Source: Catonia carolina
Taxonomy: Eukaryota; Arthropoda; Insecta; Hemiptera; Achilidae
DNA length: 64,000 nucleotides
Direction of reading: 5' to 3'
NCBI GenBank assembly: GCA_035578175.1
Contig: JAQMRL010000008.1
Location: forward strand, 92,988,541 to 93,052,540
Under the pieces are notes generated by a model that was given only the letters and a program-made list of their open reading frames with translations, searched no databases and was not told the origin of the DNA. This document shows, one piece after another, positions 1 through 12,100 of this stretch (positions are counted from its first letter, which is position 1; the number at the start of each line of letters is the position of its first letter). A program made the position numbers and the translations under genes.

Positions 1-516
1 ACCGTATTTTTTTATTACACTCATGTACATGTGTATATAACTTTTGTAAATATATTTTTCAATTTATTAAATTCATTTCTATTTTTTGACCAGAGATATA
101 CCAGATATATGAATAATAGCCTTTGAATTTCAATTTTTAGAAAAAGTATTTATTCTAAATGAATTAACCTATTATTACTTATAACCCAGGTTATCAAAAA
201 TTGGTTCACCTCTATTATTACAGGTAACTGGGAGTTAACTGTAGTTAAAAAGAAATCAAATATCCCAAAAAAGTAAATTTTGTAAGATAAACTGAGTTTT
301 TAATCATGTAGTAGATTGGAATTTTATATCGTGAGAAGGTTTTTTAATTTTATGTTCCACCTTTTTGTAAAAGTGATTACTCCAACCGGGCGCAAGATAA
401 ATTAATTTAAAATTGTACCTCAAAATACTATATAAATACAAATTTTTTAAGAAGACTAACTTCACATGCTCAATGTTTCCAACAAATCCTGTTTTTCTCA
501 CTTAATACATAATCGA
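1..516. other. AT-rich intron sequence, nothing recognised
   Basis: Presumed intron of furry downstream of the last visible exon. There are short open frames only, with no similarity I recognise and no clear repeat ends. Confidence 0.5.
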
Positions 517-1165
517 GTAAAGTAATCTGGACGAGGCCATCTACCTGAGGGACCGGAGGTTTAAGGAAATCTGTGTTTTATTAGTGTAGAAAGGGTCGCC
601 TATTGTGTTTTATTACTGGTGAAAGGGTCACCTGTTGCTATGATCCGAAGGACTCGTCTAGTTGTCTAAAGGCACTTTTACAGTTAACCTGTTTTAAACC
701 TATGGCATGCATATGAACATGCAAAGATCTGTGACTGTTTTTGATAAATTAGGAAGTTATTGTGAAAAAAACTAATAATTTTCCATATTATCTAAAGCGG
801 CTGCATGAATAGTGAAAATGAAGAACTCAAGAAATAAAATCTTCTCTTGTTGCACTACTGCACTATTTATATTTTTACTTTTTAAGTTTTATTTGTTAAT
901 TTAAAATACATTATAATTATGTTATATAAAATTTATGTACAATGAAGTGCATTATCTTTGCATGTTCATTTGCATGGCATACGTTTAAAATAGGTTAACT
1001 GTAAAAGTGCCTTTAGACAACTAGATGAGTCCATCGGATCATAGCAACAGGTGACCCTTTCACCAGTAATAAAACACAATAGGCGACCCTTTCTACACTA
1101 ATAAAACACAGATTTCCTTAAACCTCCGGTACCTCAGGTAGATGGCATCGTCCAGTTTACTTTAC
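517..1165. repeat. Inverted-repeat (MITE-like) element, arms of about 210 bp
   Basis: The first 210 bases (starting gtaaagtaatctggacga) return as the reverse complement at the other end (ending tcgtccagtttactttac), around an AT-rich core of about 220 bp. The arms differ at only a few positions. It contains no coding capacity. I cannot assign a superfamily because no clear target duplication is visible. Confidence 0.85.
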
Positions 1166-2020
1166 CCCATAATCTTATTCAACAGTTTTATTGACAAGAC
1201 AGATTTAGGCTGTATCAGCCGATACAGTAAAAAAAACATTGAATTATTGAATTATGCAATGATTATGATAACCAACGAATAAGGGAGTTTCAAACATAAG
1301 ATTGATAACGAATGACATGTATTTTAACCCTTTCAATCCTAATGACCATTTGTACGGTCGCTTAGAATATTTTTTTTTAAGAACACTATTTAAACATAAA
1401 TATTGTTTTTTATACATGTAGTTGATTGGAAAGAAGTGTTCTTTTGAATGATATAATTGCTTGCTCTTTATACAGTATTTATAATTGGTACGACGAAGAT
1501 AAATTAGTGGCTTTGGAAACTTGCGATGTTTGTTTACACAGCTATGTAGTGCGTCTAATGATCACTTTTAAGAACATGCTGCTACAAAATTTGGTGTGCT
1601 TGTTTACATTAATGTGTAGCTTTAGAAAAAAAACAATAAACTGGCCCTTTAAATTTTTTTTTAGTACTATACAGTAGTTTCAAATTTTGCAGATAGTAAC
1701 TTTTTCCTTGAGGGATATTTTAGATTTGTTTTTTAAAAAAAATTCCCTGTTTGAAATTAAAAATGTCCCTTTACAATTTTTTCTCATTGTTATTACAAGT
1801 TTAATTGTGTATTATTTAACATTCAAGTTGTATTGTTAATTTGTCGGTCATTATAAAGTATATTAATAAATATTTATTCAATAATAAAGTTTTCAGAATG
1901 ATTTAAACTACATTTTACAATGGCAACTACAAATTCTTGTAATGCATGGTATAAATAAATCAGTTTATTTGGTTATAAGTTTAAAACTTTATCCAAATGA
2001 ATATCATATGATATAATTTT
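1166..2020. other. AT-rich intron sequence, nothing recognised
   Basis: No gene, RNA or repeat boundary is recognised in this stretch. The 83-codon open frame at 1426-1677 shows no motif and is treated as chance. Confidence 0.5.
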
Positions 2021-2342
2021 TTTTTTTAATTCCTAATTTGTGTACGTTGCAATCTGTTCAATTTAGAACAATAAGCAACCCCATGACCCAATGAGACGAG
2101 TATGACGTATATGACGTGTAAATGAGATGTAGTCTTGTACAGACCCAGGCCGACCATACCTGAGAGAGTATGGTTAATTAAACCCCAACCATCAAAGTAC
2201 ACCGGTAACCACTGTCTAGTATTCAAATCCGTATAAAAGTAACTACCTTTACTAGGATTTGAACCATGAACCTTCGTCTCCGAAAATCAGCTGTTAAACA
2301 GCTGATTCTGGCGACGACTTTACCTCTAGACCAACCAGGTGG
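2021..2342 (-). repeat. SINE family D, full-length copy with tRNA-like head
   Basis: Read on the minus strand, it begins with an ACCTGGTTGG-type start, an A-box-like region, a stem reading cagctgtttaacagctg, and a B-box-like ggttcaaatccta. The body follows, with tgatggttggggtt and ending near cacaaattaggaatt. Close copies lie at 46,815-47,110 and 63,380-63,682, and a 3' half at 50,525. The long paired arm between the boxes suggests a tRNA with a long variable arm (Leu or Ser type), which is inference. Confidence 0.8.
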
Positions 2343-3110
2343 GTTTTTTTTACAAAATTATGAAAAAAATTCTCTCTAGCAGTAACGAATGCAAAATAAT
2401 AATAACAAAATATTTCTTTTTTTGACCACTTCATATGTTCACTATTTAAACAATACTGTCTCATTAAATTGAACCTACTGTACTTCATTGCAAAGTCAAA
2501 ATTTTGGAAACAATTTTTTTTGGTTTATCAAATTATTTGTACTTATCATTTTTTTTACTGTTTGAATATAAAATTTTAGTAAATACTGTGTTTTAGACTA
2601 GTTCTTTAGAAACAAAATTTTTAAAAAAATCATAAAAATCCATTGGTAAATAACAGAAATACAGAATTTTTAGGAAAATACTGCAACTCTTTTGAATTAT
2701 GGCTGGGATTTCATGCAAGTATTTAGTCGAACAAACTGAAATTTTTGGCAAGTACTTTTGAAAATTTTCTGGAATTGAAAGGGTTAAAATTCGTTCAGTT
2801 TTATATAAAAAAACAACAAAGATAATATCAAGTATATAACATCCATTCTAAGTATCGCCTCTAGTATTATAACATACTATTACTTTACATAGAAAATATA
2901 GGCTTAATCTAATAGAGAAGAAAGTAATATTAAAGTACAACCATTAAATTTTACATGCACGTTAACAAAATTTTAGTTGCATTGATACAATGGTAATAAA
3001 TATACGATAGATCTGATAGGGTTTTAATTAATTCACATGCAATATTTCAACAAGGATTAATTTCCTTTAAAAAAGAAGAAGTAAATTTGAGTAAATGATA
3101 TTATACTTAC
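2343..3110. other. AT-rich intron sequence, nothing recognised
   Basis: Lies between the SINE and the last visible furry exon. No coding or repeat signal is recognised. Confidence 0.5.
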
Positions 3111-3185
3111 AGAGGGACTCTTTGGTAATCCAACCCTTTGACCGCATGCGGTGAGTAGATTTACAAGGCACTCTCTAACTCTTCC
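3111..3185 (-). CDS. fry: furry exon 21 of window (75 bp), last exon visible
   Basis: A 25-codon exon in phase 0 at both ends: [20 protein letters not shown] then PKSPS, with donor gtaagt. It continues the WMSQ end of the previous exon in the way Furry proteins do (KRP..SQ..RVRE..LV). The gene must continue to the left of position 1; I found no further exon in 1-3110. Confidence 0.93.
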
Positions 3186-6100
3186 CTAAAAAATACATAA
3201 TAATAATTAATATTTTAGATTTAATTATTTAAAATACGTTCTTTTGTTTTAGATTGTTGTTGTTTAGGTCAGCTGAAAGGCTAGTTTGAATCTTTAGATG
3301 CTTTACTAAGTAAAACTAGGAGTGAGGAGGTTTACAATTTGCCTTCTTCACTGAGCGGAAATATATGCTTATCAGCAAGCCAGCCCTTCTGAAAAGCATC
3401 TACTTTCCACTCTGCAAATGACACCTTCACTTCATTCACCACAAGCGCTAGCTGTTTAATGATGAAATTAATTACTCTCAGAGAAAATAACAATTGATTA
3501 GTGTGTTTACACCTCTACCTCTTCTGTTCTTAAATGCTTCAGTCATATAATTGGCTGACCATGTGATAAGAAACAGAACTATTGCCTGTAGCCCTGGAAC
3601 TAGCACATCGAGTGCAAATAATTTTAACACTCCACCTGTCTGTTATGGGTAATGTTTTAGATCAATGTTTTATATCTACTTAAATCCACTACAAATGAAA
3701 AATGAACTGATCAAGAAAGTAAAAGTAAAATAAAAATTCATACAAATATACAAACAAAACTACATCATGTAAATTATGAACATAAGTCTAATTAATTTTC
3801 CATCAATTTATTCCACAAAATCATGGAATCAAACAGTTAGTTAATTAGATGCTAATAAAAAAATCAATCGGGAACCAAAAATTGAAATTGAAAACTAAAA
3901 AATTTACTAATTATCACAAATTATCTCTACATTAATTTTTACAAAAGCTAGATATGTTACCAAAATTTACAAAACTGGTCTACTTAAAGAAAAACTTTGC
4001 AAACTGTTTTACTTACAGAAAATTTAAATTTAATCCCACACATTAAGAATATGAATTTGAAGACATGTGGTTAAGTTTAGAAAATGCTCCATGAGATTGA
4101 AAATGATGTGTTCAGAAAAATTTTTGGCCCTATGAAAGATGAAAAATAGGTAAAACAAAAAGAGTAGACCAGGAAGTTTAAAATTATAAGCCTAACATTA
4201 TTTAGCTAATTTCTCAAAACAATCTTTTGTTTAAACAGTAAGTTATACACAAAAAAACTAAAAAATCTTTTCAGTACATTAGGAAATTTGAAAAGATTTT
4301 TTTCACAACTGTTTATATCTCAGAACCGATCTGAAGATCGGCTACAAAATTTTAGAAAATTATTCTACGAAAATATTGTATTTCATTTTCTTGGAATAAA
4401 AATTATAATACCTATCAAAAATCTTTATACGAAGGTTGTCCAAAAATTAAAAACCGTTTGAATTTTACCGCCGCACCGGTGAAATATTCCGCTAGGTGGC
4501 AGAACTACCTTGTAGCTTCACCTCTCCCCTCTAAAATGAGGCGTCGCGCACATCTGTACCTTTATTAGTGTGTCCTTGGCAGTCGTTAGCGATGGATGTC
4601 CCAGTACCGAATCCCGCCAGTTGTGAAGTTCGCTTCGTCATCCGATTCCTTCACGCGGAAAAATTGCGCCCTGTCGATATTTATCGACGTGTGAAGGCCA
4701 TTTACGGTAATGTAATGAATGAAAGCAATGTCAGGAAGTAGTGTACAGAGTTTTCAAGTGGCAGAACCAACGTCCATGACGAAGTAGGGAGGGGGAGGAA
4801 ATCATCCGTCGACGAAGTTTCGACAAGAATCATCTTGTCGAATTTTTACCTAATGGCACCGCAATTAACGCTGTTTGGTATTGTGAAACCCTAAAAAAGC
4901 TTCGAAGAGCGATCCAAAACAAGCACCGAGGGAGATTGAGCAAGGGAGTCTGTTTGTTGCACGACAATGCTCGGCTCCACACTGCGGCGGTCACCACCGC
5001 GCTCCTAGATTCCTTTAAATGGGACGTTCTTAGCCATCCTGCTAACAGCCCTGATCTGGCACCGAGCGATTTCCATCCTTTCTTTTACCTGAAGCAACAT
5101 TTGGCTGGAAAACGCTTCGAGACTGATGAAGAAGTCCAGGAAGAGGTGGAGAAATGGTTGCGGTCACAGGCGGGAGACTTCTATGACCAAGGCATTAAGA
5201 AGCTCATCCCCCGGCTAAGCAAGTGCATAGATGTTGATGGGGACTACGTTGAAAAATAGTTTTTATATGTACTTACAACTCCATGTACTTTTTTTGTTAA
5301 AATAAAATTTTCCTGCTTTTTAAAATGAAAACGGTCTTTAATTTTTGGTTTTTGGACAACCCTCGTAAAATGTATACTGAAAAGAGAAAATACCTGAGAC
5401 ATCCAAGGTCGTTTCCATCCAGAAACTGAAACTGACGCGCTATCAGCTGGTGATAACGAAACAGATCTTCGTGGAGACGAAGCAGATCCACTACCACTAC
5501 CTAATAATCCTACACCAGACCCACCAATAGTTGTTGCAAGAGTGGCAGTGGTTGTAGTGATCATCACAGAACTAGAACTGCTAGATGTTCCTCCCATATT
5601 TCCTTTACTGTCAGTTTTTGGCACAAATCGTCTTCCGATTAACGGTGTCTGAGATAAATCAAACGTAAAGTCCATCGTACGTCCTGTAAAAAACAACACA
5701 CAATTCAATTTACATTTTGTTAAGGCCTATTTCCATCTCGCTAGGAACTGCTAGTTGACTACAGTCGTTTGCATGTTCAGTTGACACAACGGAGCAAAAT
5801 AGGACAGAGTTTTTTTTTGTTTTTTTTTATACTTGCATCCTGGAGACTCCAAAGGGAGTATAGAACATGTCAAGATAAAATTGATGAACTGAAAGTTTAT
5901 CACCAATGTGATAAATTTATCACTTACCACCAAAATTTGTTTTTGCTACTGCTTACTTCAGTAGGCTTGTCATGAACCCTATTGAATTAAATATCACACA
6001 CAATAAATAATAAAAATAAATCAAACACAATGATAAATTCATCACTTACCAATAATTTCCCCCTACCACTGCTTAACTCAGCAGGCTTGTCATGAACCCC

Positions 6101-9100
6101 TTTGTATCAAATTGTACACAATATTTGTTTATTTAAAGTTAAATACCAAAACTATTTACAAAGGAATTCGTGCACACTGTAAAATGTTTCATCAATCAAA
6201 TATTGTTTTAGCTTTTTTTTAAAATAACTTAAATTGTCACAACTTTTTAAACCTTGTGGCAATTTATTGATGTATTTTCTACCTGCATAAGTTGGTTTTT
6301 GTTCAAACAATTTAGTGTTGTGATTAGCAACATAATAATCGATTCTGTTTCTTGTGTAGTGGTTGTGAACATCTAAATTCTGTAAAAAGGTATTTTTCTT
6401 TACGTACATTATCACTTCAAAAATGTACAAAGAAGGAACCGTGAGCAATTGCAGTGAGTATTTTGTATGGGGCTCTGACCGCTACTAGCATGAATTGCTT
6501 GAGTCCCAGCTCCGTGTAGTTGGAAGGAATGCAGTGTGTTGTTATAGTAGAGGGAAAATGAATGAGTTAGTAGTGTTTCACAGCTGACGCATTTGTAGTG
6601 GTAACGTGTACTAACTAGACTAAAAAAATCTGGTGTGAAACACTCACACAACTTTCTCTTGCCAATGAAAATAATTAAAAATAAACCTAACATTATTAAT
6701 AAAACATTAGAAATAAACAAAAAAACTAACTTTAATAACATAACCTAATTTTAATCATGAGTGAAAGACGCAAAATGAAAATCAACCTCAGTTTAGCTTA
6801 AAAATACGGAAAATCACTCTTTCACGCTAAACTAGGCTCTGTAGAGAAAAATGCTTTAAATAAAAGTTGTAGATCGTACGAACTTGAAACTTGAAACTTA
6901 AGTTACATACCCTTACCGGACCCGACACAAACATTTTCATCAAAATCGGTAAACCGGAAGTAGTAGTTTATTCGTATAATTTTTCACTTTTTTGCGATTT
7001 CCTCAAAAACTGGTCCTACGATTTTTTTAAAAATCGCCTCATTTACTCAATTTTTTATTCTCTACAAGATAGGGTAGGCGCCATGTTTGCTGAAATTCTT
7101 GGTGAGGGTGTTTTCTCGTAAAAACGTTGTTTTTTTAAGATTACGGCTTTAATATGTACTATAGCGCAAAAATTTATATAATAAAAACTGTAGAGAATTT
7201 AAAATTCTACAATTCTTTTATTTCAAACATTTTTTTGTATAACGCTTAGTTTAGCGGTAATTAGCAATTTTCTGTTTTTTTCTCACGAAAACGTGTGAAA
7301 AATCGATTTTTTTAAAGATTTCGGCCTTAGTATTCATTTTATGACAAAAGTGTATATAATCAGTTTTATAGAAAATTAAAAGATCTACAACTTTTATTTA
7401 GAGGATTTTTCTCTACAGAGCCTAGTTGAGCATGAATGAGTGATTTTCCGTATTTTTAGGCCAAACTGAGGTTGATTTTCATTTTGTGTGTTTCTCTCAT
7501 GATTGAAATAATGTTAGTTTTTTATTTATTTCTAATATTTTATTACTAATGTTAGTTTTATTGTTAATTATTTGCACTGGCAAGAGAAAGTCGTGGGAGT
7601 GTTTCACACCAGATTTTTAAATATTATTACATGAAACATACCTGGCAGTTCCTTTTTGGTAAAAACTTCACTATCCGTGAATGATGGATGTGGCGAAGAC
7701 GCACAAGGTTCCCAGCTGGATGGATGTGCTGGCATTGGTGGGGCAACAAGAGTTGAGGAACGAGTAACGACTAGCTTCAGAATTTTTAATGCTTCTCTCC
7801 AATGAACACCCTGTACAAAATTATTTTTGTTTTAGGAATAAAAAAATTTGTAGTGTTCATTTAGTTCTCTATTTGTATAGTTTATCATTTTTGTATATTA
7901 TTAAAAAAAAATGTGTATATAAATACGAGGGTGGTCTAAAAAGTTTCCGACCTAACAAAGATACAAGACATTTTTTCCGAAATTTTTTTTATTTCTCAAC
8001 ATAGTCTCCTTGTAACTCTGCACACTTCTCCCAGCGATGCTCCCATCTCTATAAACCGTCCAAATAGTACTCGGCATTTTTCTCTGCAAAATAGTTGTTC
8101 ATGAAGGTGATTGCCTCTTCATTTGACGAAAATCTCTGTCCTCCGAGTGCAATTTTTAGATAAGAGAACAAAAAGAAGTCACTTGGGGCTAGATCTGGTG
8201 AGTAAGGCGGATGATCAAGCAGTTCAAACCGTAATTCGTGGATTTTCGCCAAGGCAACCGCTGAGGTGTGAGATGGTGTGTTGTCTTGGTGAAACAGGAT
8301 TTTCTTTTTCTGCAAATGTGGCCGTTTGTCCGTAAGTTCTGTCTTTAGCTTATCAAGTAATGATGCGTAGTATGCTCCTGTAATGGTTTCTCCTTTTGAA
8401 GATAATCAATTAAAGTAACTACATGACTATCCCAAAAAAACAGTCGCCATCACTTTCCCAGCTGAAAAAACAGTTTTTGCTTTTTTTGGAGCCGGTTTCC
8501 CCTTTGCAGTCCACTGTTTGGACTGTATTTTTGTTTCGGGCACTACATTGTGTATCTACAGTAATTAATCGGCACCTAAACTCGGATTTATTGCACCTAA
8601 ACTGCGCCAACAAAGCGTTGGAAATGTTCATTCGAACACGTTTTTGGTCTAACGCGAGCAAACGCGGCACCCAACGCGCGGACAGCTTTCTCATGCCTAA
8701 ATGTTGATTTAATACGTGACAAACAATTCTTTTGACAGGTTCATAACCTCTGCTATCTCTCTCACTTTAATTCGGCGGTCGTCTAGCACCATTTTGTGAA
8801 CTTTGGCGATGTTTTCGTCGGTAGTTGCAGTTTTTGGACGTCCCAAACGTTCATCATCTCCCAAGCTCTTACGGCCACGTTTAAATTCAGCGGCCCAAAA
8901 TTTCACTGTGGTAAATGATGGTACAGAGTCCCCATACACAGAATCCAACTCATCTTTGATTTGCGTAGGCGTACTGCCTTTCAAAAACAAATATTTAATG
9001 ACAGCTTGATACTCGATTTTGTCCATTTTCACAAAAACACTCACATCAACTCACTAAAACTTCTGTTACATAACAACTGCGCGTCCAAAATGACTGAAAC

Positions 9101-12100
9101 TTTGGTGAGTAACTGTCAGCAGATGAACAACAAAATACACAAGCTTTTATTTACGAGTACTGCCATCTTCACATTGAGGTCGGAAACTTTTCAGACCACC
9201 CTCGTAGTCTGAACTTTGTTAAAAGTTTTGCTTTTTAAAGTCATACTTTTCTTTTTGTATTTTCTTATTGTTCATCATTTCTTACTACTGTTAATCATAA
9301 TAATTTTTGTTTTAATTTTATTAGTTCTTGAGTTTCTTTTGTATGTTTTTTCATATTTATTTAAGTAAGTGTTTTCCTTTTTACATATTATTGGACTGTA
9401 TGAAAAAATAATCGATAAGGTTAAAATTCAAGAATTTTCATAGGCATACCATCATTGGATGGTATTTCCTTTTCAGCCATATGTTCAAACTATTTATACT
9501 GATCGTAAATTTTAATTTCATTGAAAAAAAGTTAAATCCTGCAACTATTTTAAGGAATTTATCATACACAATACAAATTTATTTCTTATAAATATAACTA
9601 ACTAAGAATGTTTTAATTTGTAAAAAACAAGTTACATACCTCAATATATTTTGAAATGACACGTAATAAATCGGGATAAATCGTGGTATTTACATTTCCG
9701 GATGATAAATCAACATAATGTAGCATACAATGGATTATACTAAGAACCGGTTGTTGAATCATAGCAGGGCCTTTCTCCAACACCTTAAAAATTCAAAGCA
9801 TAATAAAACAGTGTATTAATGCAAGGACAATGGTACATTTTTTATTTACAGTTGTAAATGTCTTCTTCTTCTTCTTCTTATTATTAAGGATTACGCATAA
9901 GCCTGTTCGAACTCAAAAACCATCCTGCATGTCTACAGAAACCTGAGACATTCCAACCCGTACATCTCGACTACTGCCATCTTCTTCGAGGTCTTTCCAC
10001 CTCCGTTCTTCCAACTGGAACATATTCCATCACTTTTAGAGGTATTCTCTCCTCTGGCATCCGTTCCAAATGTTGCCGCCATTGATTCCAGTTGTAAATG
10101 TATGAACTCCAATATATTATTTTTTTAATGATTTACAATATAGAATATTCTTGATATCAGACATACCCAATACCTCTGTCGTCTATCATAATACGAGGGT
10201 TGTCCAAAAATTAAAGACCGTTTTCATTTTAAAAATCAGGAAAATTTTATTTTAACAAAAAAAGTACATGGAGTTGTAAGTACATATAAAAACTATTTTT
10301 CAACGTAGTCCCCGTCAACATCTATGCACTTGCTTAGCCGGGGGATGAGCTTCTTAATGCCTTGGTCATAGAAGTCTCCCGCCTGTGACCGCAACCATTT
10401 CTCCACCTCTTCCTGGACTTCTTCATCAGTCTCGAAGCGTTTTCCAGCCAAATGTTGCTTCAGGTAAAGGAAAAGATGGAAATCGCTCGGTGCCAGATCA
10501 GGGCTGTAAGCAGGATGGCTAAGAACGTCCCATTTAAAGGAATCTAGGAGCGCGGTGGTGACCGCCGCAGTGTGGGGCCGAGCATTGTCGTGCAACAAAC
10601 AGACTCCCTTGCTCAATCTCCCTCGGCGCTTGTTTTGGATCGCTCTTCGAAGCTTTTTTAGGGTTTCACAATACCGAGCAGCGTTAATTGCGTTGCCATT
10701 AGGTAAAAATTCGACAAGATGATTCTTGTCGAAACTTCGTCGACGGATGATTTCCTCCCCTCCCTTCTTCATCATGGACGTTGGTTCTGCCACTTGAAAA
10801 CTCTGTACACCACTTCCTGACATTGCGTTCATTCATTACATTACCGTAAATGGCCTTCACACGTCGATAAATATCGACATGGCACAATTTTTCCGCGTGA
10901 AGGAATCGGATGACGGAGCGAACTTCACAACTGGCGGGATTCGGTACTGGGACATCCATCGCTAACGACTGCCAAGGACACACTAATAAAGGTACAGATG
11001 TGCGCGACGCCTCATTTTAGAGGGGAGAGGCGAAGCTACAAGGTAGTTCTGCCACCTAGCGGAATATTTCACCGGTGCGGCGGTAAAATTCAAACGGTTT
11101 TTAATTTTTGGACAACCCTCGTACTATACAGGCAGCAGTAGTAGTCTGTTGGTAAGACTGATCTCAACTTCATTCTTTAACAACCCAACATTGACAGCAT
11201 CTCAATAAAGTAAAAACTAAAAACTATCATCATTACCACAGAATGTTCCAAACAGGATCAACGAGTTTTTTTAACTTCTATACACAGATACAAAAGCAAA
11301 CTGATAATGGACTTTGATAACAAGATGAACTTTTTTTTATTATTAATGCGTCCAGGAGACTCCTGCGGGAGTATATGAAATGTCAAGAAGATATAACCTC
11401 TGAAATATACAGGGTGATTCAAAACTATACAGCAATCTCTTGGGATCTCATTCTATAGCTAAAAATAAGAAAAAAAGTTCATATAAACATACGCCTGAAA
11501 ACGCTTAGTTAGCGAGTTACGGCTAGCGAAAAATTTCACCTAGAACTCTGTAGCCTCGGTGAAGTAAGGCCGTATAAAAATGTTAAACGTAGTTACAAAG
11601 ATGTTAATACTACTGTTTCTTATGTTTTTTAATCTGAAAAATTGAATAAAATTGGTTACAGAGCTGTAAATGCAATACTTTCAGAGATATCTTACATAAA
11701 ACACAAGAATTGGTGCAAAGAAATAACACATTCTTGTGTTTAACGTAAGATTACTTATATAAATGGTAAATAAAGGTGTATTTTTTCTTAAATAAATTTG
11801 TAAAAAATTTAATTCTGAAAAGATTCATGTGAATTACTCAGGAAAAAAATGAATAATAGATATTGAAATTTCGCTTTATTTAAAATCAAAACAGACGCAT
11901 ATTTTTCAATATGTAGGTTGAGAGTAACAGCTGATCAATCAGCTGTTACTCCCAACCTACATAATATTAGTTAATATTTATGCAGTTAAAAATGTGCGTC
12001 TGTTTTGATTTTAATTTTTTTTTTTTTTTTGGTTTAACGTCCGACTGTTGTACAATTACTGCTAATGCAGACGGTGAAGGATGAAATGATATTTTGTAAC

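Noticed and set aside
5244..5708. 154-codon open frame as one continuous coding exon
   Set aside because: Only the part above 5,393 is furry; the rest is intron and mariner 3' end. The donor, phase and next exon fix the boundary.
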